DNA of 64,000 bases, taken from NCBI GenBank assembly GCA_033725935.1, contig MU867105.1, positions 62,001 to 126,000 on the forward strand. Reading direction: 5' to 3'. The translations under genes were made by a program, and so were the position numbers. This document shows positions 34,699 to 45,660 of this stretch, piece after piece (within the stretch, counting starts at the first letter, position 1; each line of letters begins with the position of its first letter). The stretch comes from Cladorrhinum sp. PSN259 (Eukaryota > Ascomycota > Sordariomycetes > Sordariales > Podosporaceae). Below the pieces are notes generated by a model that had not been told where the DNA came from, ran no database searches, and saw nothing but the letters and a program-made list of their open reading frames with translations.

Positions 34699-36209
34699 AT
34701 GTCTCCTCACAGCGTTCGCGGGTTGGGTGGTCAAGGGCGTTCTGGCATTTCAGCAAAGCATTGGATCATGGGACAGGAAGCATTCGAGGCTCGCATGCCT
34801 CATCACGACGGCATCAAGGCCCTGTGGGAGACCAAGTGGAAGTTTCCTGTAAGTTTGTCTTTATTAGCGGGGCTTCACAACATCAACATCATCGATCGTA
34901 TCGTCAAATATGCAAAAGCATAGAGAGAAAAAAACAAATATTTACCATGAAGTATTTCTTTCCTTGTGATTTCAATAGTGCACCAAGTCATTGTATCCCT
35001 TCCACGACGGCGCCTTCGAGGACTTTGAGCCCATCTTCCAGCACCTGATCGAGAATAACATCAACGACGGCACCTCGCCCGAGTACACGAACGCCTTCAT
35101 CCCCGTCGCCAAATCTTTGATCACGAAAGCCGACTCGCTCGCTTCCGAGTCCCCCGACCAGGCTTCCGACATTTATCTTCGGGCTTGTACCGTCTTGCGC
35201 ATCGCTCGGTTCCCTTATATCACTTCCTTTCCTACTATCAATGATCAAGACAAGTGGGCAGCATGGTATGGTAATCCTTTTCTTACCTTTCCTCCATGTT
35301 TTTTTTCCTTTCATCTGTTATTTGTGTAAACTGAATTTTGTTGTGTGAGTTTAAAAAAACAACAGGGAACTACAAAAAGACACCTACAAAAAAGCAGGCA
35401 ATCTCTGGTCTCCTTCCCCCCTGCAGGAAGTATCCATCCCTTTCACTCACGCCTCCGGATCGGACCGCAAGGATTCCGGTATTCCTGTTTACCTCCGCAC
35501 CCCCTCGCCTGAGAGCTCCGGCCCTTTTCCCACGGTCATCCTCATGACCGGCCTCGACGGATACCGTCCGGACAATACAGTCCGCTGCGACGAGTTCTTG
35601 TCCCGCGGGTGGGCGGCGCTCGTCGTCGAGATCCCGGGAACGGCGGATTGTCCCGCCGACTCTGCGGACCCTGCCTCGCCCGATCGGCTGTGGTCTTCTG
35701 TTCTCGACTGGGTTGACGGACAGAGCCAGCTGGATTCGAAGCGGGTGATGGTCTGGGGCCTGTCGAGCGGCGGATACTACGCCATTCGCATCGCGCATAC
35801 GCATAGGGACAGGCTGGTGGGCAGCGTAGCGCAGGGCGCGGGGGCTCATTACTTTTACGATGAGGGGTGGCTTGAAAGGGCGGACGGGCACGAGTACCCG
35901 TTCAAGTTGACGCCCGCTATGGCTGTGAAGCACGGGTACGGACAGGACGTGGAAGGGTACAAGAGGGGGGTGCAGAAGAAGTTTAGTCTGTTGGAGACGG
36001 GAGTGTTGGAGGGGAAGAGTTGCAGGTTGCTGTTGGTTAATGGAACATTGGACGGACTGATGCCTATTGAGGACTCGATGCTGTTGTTTGAGCACGGGAG
36101 TCCCAAGGAGGCGAGGTTCTTCACCGGGGCGCTGCATATGGGGTATCCCAAGGCTAATGAGGCTGTTTATCCCTGGATGGAACAGGTGATGGATTCGGTC
36201 AAGAATTGA
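34699..36209 (+). CDS. ayg1: Ayg1-like alpha/beta hydrolase
   Basis: Exons 34699-34848, 34979-35265 and 35366-36209 encode 426 residues. Homology to the Ayg1 family begins near 'HWIMGQEAF' and runs to the end, with 'CTKSLYPFHDGAFEDFEPIF', 'MTGLDGYRPDN' and 'EIPGTADCPADSADPASPDRLW', all family hallmarks. The nucleophile elbow is GLSSGG (Ser279). 'NGTLDGLMPIEDSM' gives the acid and 'ALHMGYP' near the C-terminus the catalytic His. In Aspergillus and other fungi, Ayg1 shortens a heptaketide naphthopyrone to the melanin precursor 1,3,6,8-tetrahydroxynaphthalene; the reaction here is inferred. No polyketide synthase, scytalone dehydratase or reductase gene is nearby. The first 22 residues, Gly/Ser-rich, precede the usual family start. 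Confidence 0.88.
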
Positions 36210-36707
36210 GCACACCGGTGTGATATTGTTTCTTGGGTATGTCGGAGATGACGATACATTGAGCACAATACGACTATCTAGCAGAATGACATAAACTTTG
36301 AAGCTATCATCATCAACGGGGACAACTCATCTTGATCATCTGATTAAGTTTCTTATCATGTGCAGGCACTTCTCGTCGAAATGCAATAGGACGGATGCCG
36401 GCATGGCTGGCATCTGGGTGTGGTTAGACAAGTTCAGCCCCAGCTCGATTCGGAAGATACAACCTATCACATCCATTTCGCGACGCCATCTTCTTGGATT
36501 TATTGGAATTTGGACCACCCTCAGTTCATAAAGCGTTATCCACCCTCGCCATTCCCCAAATCGGTGCCCAATTCGCACAAGAGGGGTAAGGCGAGGTTCT
36601 TTTCTCTTTTCTCCAATGACATCGCCAGTCGCGAGATCTGATTCAAACACGTGCCGTCTACCTGTCACTATTCGGACCTGGGTCATTGTTCGTCAAGACT
36701 CGCAACA
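36210..36707. other. Spacer and promoter
   Basis: About 500 bases between two + strand genes. No gene is seen. An upstream exon encoding a signal peptide for the following surface protein could lie here, but I could not identify one. Confidence 0.35.
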
Positions 36708-38121
36708 ATGTTGCTCGCTCCGGCATCGCCCCCGTCACCGACGCCCACAGCAACACTCCCTAGCATACACGGAGCTATTCATCTCCAACCGCGGCAGACA
36801 TATGGAGCCGACTTTAGTTATGGAGGGTACGACGGTGCTGATTGTTATGTATGAGTTCTGTCGGTTATATAGTGAATTCTTACACCAAAATATTATGCTA
36901 ATGCGTGCCCTCAATGATTTCATTAGAACCTGAACCAAGCTGGCCAGTGTGTGAATATCCTCACCAGATGCTACGACAAAGGGAACGCGTATGCCACAGA
37001 TCCCGGGGCCGCCACCTCTTGCCTGTGCACCCATGGCATCTCGTACCTCGATTGCTTCTTCGACAAGGTCGCTACGGGGACATGTGCCACTTACTACCTC
37101 GGCGGGATTGATTGGAATGAATATCAAATGTCTTACTACACTTCCATCTGTGGATCTGTACCCCCGAGTGTATTTGCTAAGATGAAGCCGCCGTGAGTTC
37201 TCTTACTCACACAAGCTTATAATTATCACAGCTAATTCACATTCTGCTTCAGCTCAACCGTCTATCTCTCCCTGCAGTAAGTCTTGAATCCATCTTCACA
37301 AAAACAAACCAACTAAACATCATCCGTCTCCAGAGCTGTCGCTGTCGTCACTGTAGAGGGGACCCTAGGAACCCCAGACTACAACGGACAACCCATCTAC
37401 GACGGCACCGGCGCTTTACTCAATGCCGAATGCACGCAAACGGACTTCACCCTCGTCGATGCAGGAAGCACAATGTATTACGCCGGTTTCGTAGGCTGCA
37501 TCAAAGACAGACCAGAATGCTGTCCCTGGCCCGTTGCCACAGAAACAGCAGGGGGCATAGCAGCTGCTCAAACAGAAGCCAGCAACAGCGACGGCGACAA
37601 GCCCAAGAATCTCGGTTTCGACTATCCGCAGCCTGTAGATCCCAAGCAAATTCGTCTTGCTAGTTGTGCGAAGGATTATTACTCCATCTCTGGGGGGTGT
37701 TGTCCTGTGTATGCTTATCTCTTAAATCCCCCCTTTATCCATCTCTCTGGCACATCCTAACTTTGAGTTAAAAAAAGGGGTTACTGGCCATTCACATCAG
37801 CAGTGGGCGGACAAACGCCCTGCTGGTCTTCCCTGAACCGCATGGTAGATCCTCCAACCTTGACGGTGGCCAAACTCGCCGAGGCTACCAACGCAAAAAG
37901 GGACAAGTCTACCTCGGCCGTGATAAACATCATCTGGTCAATGCGGTACCCCGTGGAGGACCAAGGATCTGGTGGCGGACTATCAACAGCAGCCAAGGCA
38001 GGTATCGGAGCCGGTGTGGGAATAGCCGTGATTCTTATTGCTGGCCTGGCGGTATGTCTCTTGTTGAAGCGTCGCAAGAACAAGAAGACTCAACAGCAAC
38101 AACAACAACAACAACAACAGC

Positions 38122-38177
<56 letters not shown>

Positions 38178-38909
38178 GTTCCTCCCCCTGCCGGACAGGA
38201 ACAGCAACAGGTTCTTTATGGGAAGGAGGGACAGGGACCTCTGGGGCCTCCACCGCAGTACGCACTCACAGCAGATCTAGCTCCAGCTCCGGCGCCAGCT
38301 CCGACGCCATCTCAATACCAAACCTACCCCCAAGCTCAGGCTCAGTTTCCGGCTCAAACCCAGTATCCTGCTTCTCAGGCTTCTTTCCCTTTCCCTCAAC
38401 AGCAATCCCAAACTATCTACACACAGCAAGCTCCTCCCGCACTCGTACCGCAACACACTCCTTCTACGCTCGTCCCCCAAGAAACGGGCAACACCGCCAG
38501 CGGAATAAGCGAACTCGTCTCTTCGCAAAGCAGTTACAGCCATAACACCCATAACAACCACTCCTATGCCCATAACCAACCCCAATCCCAGCCCATCAGT
38601 ACCAGTGGGGGGGGATATAGTTTTCCAAGTCCAACACCATCAACCATCCAGCAGCTTCCCGGACAACAACACGCCGCACAGCAGCAACAACAACAACAAC
38701 AGCACTCAGTACCCGAAATGGCAAGCGAGTCACCTGGGTACGGATACCCAGCCGAACAACCCCGGCTTCCCCCATCCACTATCGGATCGATGGTTCTGCA
38801 CGCTGCCCCGCAACCTATCGACCAAGACTATTACCCGGCTCAGGTTGAGGAAGGAGAGAACTATGGAGGACAGGGACAGGGACAGGTGTATACGTATACT
38901 ACCCGATAA
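36708..38909 (+). CDS. Single-pass surface protein with polyglutamine tail
   Basis: Exons 36708-36848, 36927-37192, 37253-37276, 37334-37708 and 37778-38909 encode 645 residues; all junctions keep frame with GT-AG ends, including a 24-nt third exon. The outer part is Cys-rich (pairs such as 'CLCTHGISYLDCFFDK' and 'CCPWPVATE'), suited to a disulfide-bonded extracellular domain. One hydrophobic helix (begins AAKAGIGAGVGIAVI, ends CLLLKRRKNKK) follows near residue 340 with a basic stop-transfer. The cytosolic tail contains 29 consecutive Gln codons (38091-38177) and then Pro/Gln/Ser-rich sequence. The layout resembles Wsc/Mid2-like sensors, but I do not see a WSC domain. The proposed N-terminus has no obvious signal peptide, so the true start may lie further upstream. 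Confidence 0.7.
38091..38177 (+). repeat. 29-codon CAA/CAG glutamine tract
   Basis: A nearly pure CAA/CAG run inside the last exon of the surface protein gene, placed about 20 residues after the membrane helix. Most codons are CAA, which makes the tract prone to slippage but mixed with CAG interruptions at its start. Confidence 0.9.
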
Positions 38910-39145
38910 ATAACTAAAAAGGTTGTGTATACGGTTGGATGAAGGAAGGGTTGTTGGTTTTGTTTTTTCTTGATGACGAGTATTTTTTTTATACCGTGAT
39001 TTCAATGTTTTTAATAATATCGGAATTCTGTTCTGAGAAACTTGGGGGAGCACTTTTAAAGGAATAACGGATACATAGTTCAACAAAAAGATTGCAAGTG
39101 TGGTATTTCTTATTTCCCTCTCTAACCAAAACAAAGCTCATTTTA

Positions 39146-40138
39146 CTACTCGGGCTTCTCAGTAACAATCTTGCCCTCCTTGTCATAAAAGATCTCCCTG
39201 ACCTTGACGCTCCTCAGGTGATCGACGCCCTTGCTCAGCTCGCAGTCGTGGTGGAACAGCCACCACCGCCCCTGGAACTCGACAATGCTGTGGTGGGTAG
39301 TCCACCCCAGCACGGGCTCCAGGATCCTCCCGCCATAAGTGAACGGTCCGTACGGACTGTCGCCGATACCGTACGCGAGGTAGTGCGTATCGCCCGTCGA
39401 GTAAGAAAAGTAGTACTTGCCGTTGTACTTGTGCATCCAAGCCGCCTCGAAGAACCGTCGGTCGTGGTCGTCCGCCGGGATGGGCTCCCCAGTTTCGGGC
39501 GCGAGTATGACGACGTCCTTCACTCCCTCAGAGGTGAACTGCCTCATCTCGTGGTCCAGTTTTCCCACGCGGGCGCCGAGGGACGGGACCGCCTCACCGG
39601 TGGGTTCCTTTGGTCCCTGCCAGGTGGCGTCGAACACGTCGTGTCCCTTTTGGTAGCACTGCAGCTGCCCGCCCCAGAGTCCTCCAAAGTAGAGGTACGC
39701 CTCGCCGTCATCGTCTACAAAGGTGGCCGGATCGATCGAGTAGGAGCCCTTGATTGGTTCCGGGTCGGGAGTGAATGGTCCCTCGGGAGAGTCCGACAAC
39801 GCCACTCCGATGCGGAAGATGCCTTCCTTGTCGCGGGCAGGGAAGTAGAGGATGTATTTCTTGGTTTTGGCATTGTATGCCGCGTCGGGTGCCCAGAGCT
39901 GCTTCGAAACCCAGGGGATGTCTTCTGTTTTGAGGACTACACCGTGGTCTTTTACGGGTCCGGCTGGGTCGAGGGAGTCGGTGGAAAAGACATGGTAGTC
40001 TGCCATGTCGTATTGGTCGCCATTGTCGTTGAACTGGATGTCTGTCTCCCGGTCGTGGGATGGGTAGATGTAGACTCTGTTGTTGAAGACGTGGGCCGAG
40101 GGGTCGGCCGTGTAGATATTTGTGATGAGGGGCGCCAT
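39146..40138 (-). CDS. Glycoside hydrolase family 43
   Basis: An intronless gene for 330 residues, convergent with the surface-protein gene (236 bases between stops). The five-bladed propeller family's three catalytic acids are visible: Asp12 in 'YTADPSAHV' (base), Asp136 in 'SIDPATFVDDDG' (pKa modulator) and Glu231 in 'FFEAAWMHK' (acid). Other hallmarks are 'LWAPDAAYN', 'YFPARDK' and 'YYFSYSTGD'. No signal peptide is visible: the protein begins MAPLITNIYT and is single-domain, as in intracellular fungal GH43 beta-xylosidases and alpha-L-arabinofuranosidases. The likely substrate is a small xylo- or arabino-oligosaccharide taken up from plant hemicellulose. Substrate preference cannot be read from the sequence. 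Confidence 0.93.
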   Translation of the reverse strand: MAPLITNIYTADPSAHVFNNRVYIYPSHDRETDIQFNDNGDQYDMADYHVFSTDSLDPAGPVKDHGVVLKTEDIPWVSKQLWAPDAAYNAKTKKYILYFPARDKEGIFRIGVALSDSPEGPFTPDPEPIKGSYSIDPATFVDDDGEAYLYFGGLWGGQLQCYQKGHDVFDATWQGPKEPTGEAVPSLGARVGKLDHEMRQFTSEGVKDVVILAPETGEPIPADDHDRRFFEAAWMHKYNGKYYFSYSTGDTHYLAYGIGDSPYGPFTYGGRILEPVLGWTTHHSIVEFQGRWWLFHHDCELSKGVDHLRSVKVREIFYDKEGKIVTEKPE

Positions 40139-40931
40139 GGTGATGGCTTGGGGTAGTGTGGGGTTCTGGTATAATGCGGGGTGCGGGGGAGGGGGCGAGA
40201 CAAGGTTGGTGATGTTTGGGATGGTGTTGAGGGGTAGAGAAGTAAAGTTGATGGTGATGATGCAAACTCACTGAACACCACTATATATACTAATTACATC
40301 TCTTACCTTGTTCAAATCCGGGTATACTAAATGCCATGATGCCTCCTCTCCATCCCTCCCCGGGAACGCTCCGCATTGCTGGGTCGCGTGGGTGTCGGGA
40401 AGAAGGAGAGTCTGGCCCCATTTCCTATTTATCCCCATTTAACCGCCCCGGCGAAGCATCCCGGTGGAGGAGACTTGGCATCTGGGCGGAACGGTGGGCC
40501 GCGGGGTAGATGGGGAATCTGAGGTCACCGAGGGCAAGATCTCCTCGAAACATTTGTAAAACGGATCTTGAGAGTGGAAGAATAGGTTGATGGTGAACTT
40601 GTCTTCAGGGGTTTCGAAGAGGGGGTTGCAAAGGGGCAAATCAAGAGAATGAACTAGACAAAGGCTTAGAAATTATGTAGAATACCAAGTTCATCCGGAT
40701 CACATCGTGAAATGGCTCACGACGGGAGAATAGGATAATAAGAATATCGCGTGTCGAACCGAGTCAGGAACCCATGGTGTTGAAGGAGGAAGCGAAGATG
40801 GTATCTTTTTCTGGATACATCACTTACAACCGGCTTACTCATCCACATCTCCATTTGCCTCCTTTGCTCTCCAAAAAGGCAAAAACCACTTGTCAAGAGC
40901 AATTGGATGGGTTTCCTTAGGCATAGAGATA
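40139..40931. other. Spacer, promoter of GH43 gene
   Basis: About 790 bases between two minus-strand genes. No coding frame is supported. TATATA near 40283 may belong to the GH43 promoter. Confidence 0.4.
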
Positions 40932-41886
40932 TTATCGCCCCATCCAGCCGCCGTCAACCACAAGAACGTGTCCGCTCACATAGGCACTCGCCTTGCTTGC
41001 CAGATAGACTGCAGTCCCCTTGAAATCTTCGGGACTCCCCCACTGAAACAAAGTCAGTCACTCCATCGTTTGAGGATATTCTGCAGGTGAAGATGTATGT
41101 ACTTACCCTCCCAGCCGGTATCCTTGCGCTGATGCTGGCAAGCCTCTCTGGGTTGTTGAGCAAAGCCGTGTTCATCTCGGTCTCAATGTATCCAGGAGCA
41201 ACAGCGTTCACCGTAATACCACGAGATGTCCACTCATTGGCAAAACTCTTGGTAAGCTGCCCAACAGCACCCTTCGATGCCGCATATGCAGGTACGGTAA
41301 GGCCTCCCTGGAAGGTTAGGAGCGAAGCAAAGTTGATAATAGACCCCTTGCGGCCTGTTACTGGTGAAGGTTCCAGCTCGAGCATGTGAGCACCGACATC
41401 ACGACAGAGGGAAAAAACAGTGTTTAGATTGACTTGGATGACCTACTTATATGTTAGTTTATGTTTATAGACAGGGGATTGTGGGCAACATTACCTCGTT
41501 GAAGTCGGAGTCCGGGAACTTTTCACATGGATGCCGTCTTTGGATACCTGCACAGTTGACTAGAATACGAATCTCATGGCCATCTGCGAGTATCTTGGGT
41601 ACGAGTTTTGATACGTCTTCGGCTGAGCTCAAATCTGCTGTATATATGGTGGCCTTGCGGCCGAGGTCGCGGATGGCATTGAGCGTAGTGGTGGAAGTCT
41701 CGTCTCTCTGGGGTTTGACATGAGATTAGTCACAAGTCAAGGCGATGTAATGAATTTGAGGTGAAGGACATGTACCTGGACGAGAAGGATATCTGCCCCG
41801 GCTTCGGCAAGAGCAATGGCGACGGCTTGCCCAATGCCCCGCGTTCCACCCGTGACGAGTGCAGTGTGGCCTTCGACGGAGAACAT
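40932..41886 (-). CDS. Short-chain dehydrogenase (classical SDR)
   Basis: Exons 41886-41776, 41707-41495, 41442-41107 and 41042-40932 encode 256 residues; the three introns (68, 52 and 64 nt) are all in phase 0. The Rossmann loop is TGGTRGIG (residues 12-19). The catalytic set is Ser148 in 'NFAS' and Tyr161/Lys165 in YAASK. The C-terminus has the SDR 'VNAVAPGYIETEM' and 'VSGHVLVVDGGWMGR' blocks. The closest functional groups by pattern are 2-deoxy-D-gluconate 3-dehydrogenase, gluconate 5-dehydrogenase and related sugar-acid oxidoreductases, though general polyol reductases cannot be excluded. The cofactor is not decided: the residues after the second strand are 'VQRDET', where an acidic residue at the strand end would suggest NAD. 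It is divergent from an MDR dehydrogenase. Confidence 0.88.
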
Positions 41887-42965
41887 GGTGCTAATTTCTG
41901 GTTTCTTGCAAAAAGAGTCTCTTTTGGGATTTAGAATTCGAGCTAAAATTCACACTTTTCTTGGATAATTTGATCAAGGAAGGGAGGACAGATGTAGTGC
42001 CGTGCGTGCGGAGCCCCTGAAACGAATACCACGCCAAGAGATCTCAATATGGCAACCACGACTTACAGGAGGAAACCAACCATCTATCGAGGGTAAATTT
42101 CTTCAGTCACTTTCTTCAATTTCGACACCAGAAGCTTCCTCAGTCATTCCGTCTTCGGTTCTTATCTCATTTAAGCCGGCCTACCACATCCTTCGAATAC
42201 GAAGCAGCGATTATTACTCACCTTTCACAAATTATTCTCTCATCCGCAGATGGCGTTAAGCTCCATCGAGGGGAAAACTTCACCCCGCATCCAAAGTCCC
42301 TTAGCTGCATTTGTCCCACAAAGACCTTCGTTCACATCGACGGTTCGGTGATTACTGATCGACATACATATCTCTTATTACTGCTGGGTTTACTTCGAAT
42401 GCAGTATGGCCACGCATATGCCTCCGATGATCAAACAGATGGGGTAAATCACCCAGTTATGTACAGTACAACTAAACGCCAAAGTTTGGGAATCCAGCAG
42501 ACAGGAACCAATCCCGCACCTCCCGCCGCCATCGGAAACCGTTCCATTCCCACAATGACCCACGTGGTCCAGTGCATATTGATACATCCTTGAGACCACA
42601 CAACCCCCATCCACAAATCGGGAGCCTTTCCCAATTCTAGGTCACAACAGGGTGTGAATGTCCTTGTGATCATCAGTACATTTTCCTTCGTTTACGAAAC
42701 CTTGACCCCTGATATCGGCCAGTTACTCGGGGCCATCCCCGATCCCGATGGTGGGAGTGCGAGTGGGGATTTTATCATAATATATCTCCTTGCTTGGGAC
42801 TGGCTGTGGGAGGCGATACTGCAGATTGTAGAACAAAAAAAAACACAAATACGATCTTTCCAAGCAATTGTTTCCCTTGAGTCCTTTCCCTTACACCTAA
42901 ACCGTTCCTCCCCCCCGTGATCTACAAACTTGTTTCCCCTGATTCCTTTGGAACCATCCACCACC
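41887..42965. other. Shared promoter of two dehydrogenase genes
   Basis: 1.08 kb between divergent SDR and MDR genes. Small open frames here lack homology. The arrangement could allow joint regulation, which is inference. CCCC/GGGG blocks near 42905-42917 lie close to the MDR start. Confidence 0.5.
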
Positions 42966-44398
42966 ATGGCCACGGATGGAGTTCCCGGCATAGCACCGGG
43001 GTCAGCGGAGAGTGTAACGGTGAAGGCATCAGTCCTCGTGGGGCCAAAGGACTTGCAAGTGGTAAGTCCTCACACATTTCACATACATCGCCTAGAACTT
43101 CTCAGCGTTAACATCGACGACAGCAAGAGCGACAACTCCCGCCCCTTGAACCTCGTGATGTCCGCGTAGCAATCAAATCAACTGGCATCTGCGGCTCAGA
43201 CTTGCACTACTACAACCACTACCGCAATGGGGACATCCTAGTCCGTGAGCCCTTGACTCTGGGCCACGAGTCCGTCGGCGTAGTCACGGCTCTAGGATCA
43301 CAAGTTCACTCAAAACGTCCGGATCTGAAACTGGGAGACGCAGTGGTCATGGAAGTCGGCGAGCCTTGCGGCGGGTGTGAACTCTGCCTGGAGGGCCGGT
43401 ACAACATCTGCAGGGAGATGAGGTTTCGAAGCTCGGCAAAGGCATTCCCCCACGCCCAAGGGACTTTGCAGGAGGAAATTGTCATTAGCGAGGTCTTTTG
43501 CGAAAAGTAATGCCTTTTGCTTCCCAATTATCTTTCGACTGAAAGGGTTATATTGACAGAGAACTACGCAGGATAAACCCTACACTCGCACAATCCGGCG
43601 GTCTGGTTGAGCCTCTGGCCGTTGCTCTCCACGCAGCAGAGAGGGTATCACTCCCTCCGGCGGGTAATAAGCCTCTAACAATCTTGGTGCTCGGTGCTGG
43701 GGTCGTCGGCTTGTTATGCGCTGCTAAATGCCGAGATCTTTATGACGCTCTCGTGATCATTGCGGATACCAACGAGGACAGGACCAAGTGGGCGGTTGAG
43801 AACGGGTTTGCCGATCATTACATTGTCGTTCCCATGAGAGGCCGGGATGTTGAGACGGTCGAGGCGAAGCTCAGCTTTGCGAATGATGTGTCATCGACCA
43901 TCAAACAAACCAAGTGGCCAGGGAATGTGAGAAAGCCGGCGGCGTGGGTGGATCAGCCGAGCGCAGTGGGCGAGGTTGACGCCACATTCGAGTGTACCGG
44001 TGCCGAGTCTTGTTTGCAAACTGCTATATATGTAAGTCTTTCCTTTTCAACCCCATATTAAGGAGACGAGCTGACTGATGTTACATTGATAGGCTACAAA
44101 ACCCGGCGGCAAGGTGGTCCTCATCGGCATGGGCAATCCCATTCAGACCCTACCCATCTCAGCGGCAGCGCTCCGAGAAGTCGACCTGGTGGGTTCGTTC
44201 AGGTACGCAAACAACTACAAGACGGCTGCGGCCGAGCTTGCCGGGTTGAACTCGAGTCCTGGGGTGGAAATCAACTTTGGACCTCTCATCACGCACAGAT
44301 TTAAGGGGATAGAAAGTATTGCGGACGCATTTGCCATGGCTGCCAGGCTCAAAGATGACGAGGGCAAGATGGTTCTCAAGGTTGTGATAGATTTTTAG
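42966..44398 (+). CDS. Zinc-dependent sorbitol/xylitol-type dehydrogenase (MDR)
   Basis: Exons 42966-43061, 43124-43506, 43560-44031 and 44093-44398 encode 418 residues; the introns are 62, 53 and 61 nt. The catalytic zinc ligands lie in 'STGICGSDLHYY' and 'TLGHESVGVV'. A structural-zinc cluster follows in 'EPCGGCELCLEGRYNIC', the four-Cys pattern of polyol dehydrogenases. The Rossmann motif is 'VLGAGVVGLL' and the substrate region 'INPTLAQSGGLVEPLAVALHAAER' is typical of sorbitol, xylitol or arabinitol dehydrogenases. There is an insertion of about 50 residues after the Rossmann domain ('SSTIKQTKWPGNVRKPAAWV') relative to the usual 350-residue length. It should oxidise a polyol or sugar alcohol with NAD(P). 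The pairing with the SDR suggests a two-step sugar oxidation. Substrate is unproven. Confidence 0.9.
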
Positions 44399-45660
44399 TG
44401 GTTCTGATCAGTTGTATGGAATTTTAACTTGCGTGCCATCATGGCTGGCTTTGTTCCTTCTTTCGGTGCTCTAGTTAGGACGTTCGACAAGACTTGATAC
44501 GCGATACTGGGTCCAAAGTAGTCAACAGGACAAGCAACGCAAATAAAGTAAATGATGCCATGCAGGTAAAGTAGGAATGGCAAAGTTATTGAAGGATGCA
44601 ATCAGATAAATATTTTCGCTTCTTGTAAATATCGTCTCCCCAAAGACATACATATATATATTCACCTTATTCCTTGTTGCCTATTTTGTTTCCCACTGTG
44701 ATTTGCCACCATTGATGTACTGTATTTACTGCAATAATTGATACTTGCTAAATAACGATGAATGATACCGATCTAAGTGGAAACGGCCACAAGCAAAATA
44801 ACTACCAAAAAAAAAAAAAAAAAAAAAAAGCAATAAACGAAGAATAAACACATATTTATAAGTAAACTTTTCTCGCGCTTGACTTTTGCTGTTTGCTTTT
44901 TGCTTTTCGCTCTGTGCTTTGTGGGGTATGTTATGAACAAGAAAAAAAATCATCAAACTTAAGAAAAGACAGATTATAACCGATGAAACGGACAACCAAA
45001 ATAGAAAGTTATAAGAGGATGGATAAGATGAAAAAGAAGAGACAAAAAAGCAAGTGGAATAACAAAGGAAAAAGAGAAACGCTAAATAACGAGAAATTAT
45101 CAAATATAAGAAACAGGCAGGGAGAGAGACAAATAGGCAAACGGAGCAAAAGGGAAAGATGAATAAATAAAATGCCTCGCTGGCTGGACTAGATACTGAG
45201 AAGGAAAAAAAAAAGAGATTAAGATAAAAACAATTACAAAAGAAAAATTAAAAAAATCCAAAAAAATACTCCCCAAAAAATGTTTCCCAAAATTGCTTCC
45301 AAAATATTGCTTCCTTCAAAAATACCCATATCCGTTTTTGCGTATATGCAATTTCACACCCTCCTATTTCACCCTCCTATTTTTTCTTTTCTCAGAATCC
45401 GAACTCGAGATCCCAGAAATCAAAATATAATCCAGCATCAAACAGATATACCCTCACCACACACAACAACCCACGACCCTCTCCGACTTTGTTAACACAT
45501 CCATTCAAATAATACCATATCCATAAGCCTCCCTCCAAAAAAATCAAGACAACTCAAAAAACATAACCAAAAATACCCCCAAGAAAACGCGTTGATATGT
45601 GTCCAACCTTCAAGACGTCACTCACCCACCAAACATACACCCCCTCCACTCGCACTCGCC
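44399..45660. other. AT-rich intergenic region
   Basis: 1.26 kb between convergent genes, with A-rich blocks (44806-44828, a run of 23 A), TATATA near 44650 and many GAAA units. It holds the 3' ends of both neighbours. No coding frame is supported. Confidence 0.45.

Noticed and set aside
39092..40156. 354-codon open frame on the + strand across the GH43 gene
   Set aside because: It is the antisense of a gene whose catalytic residues are all visible; it carries no family features and results from GC-rich codon bias.
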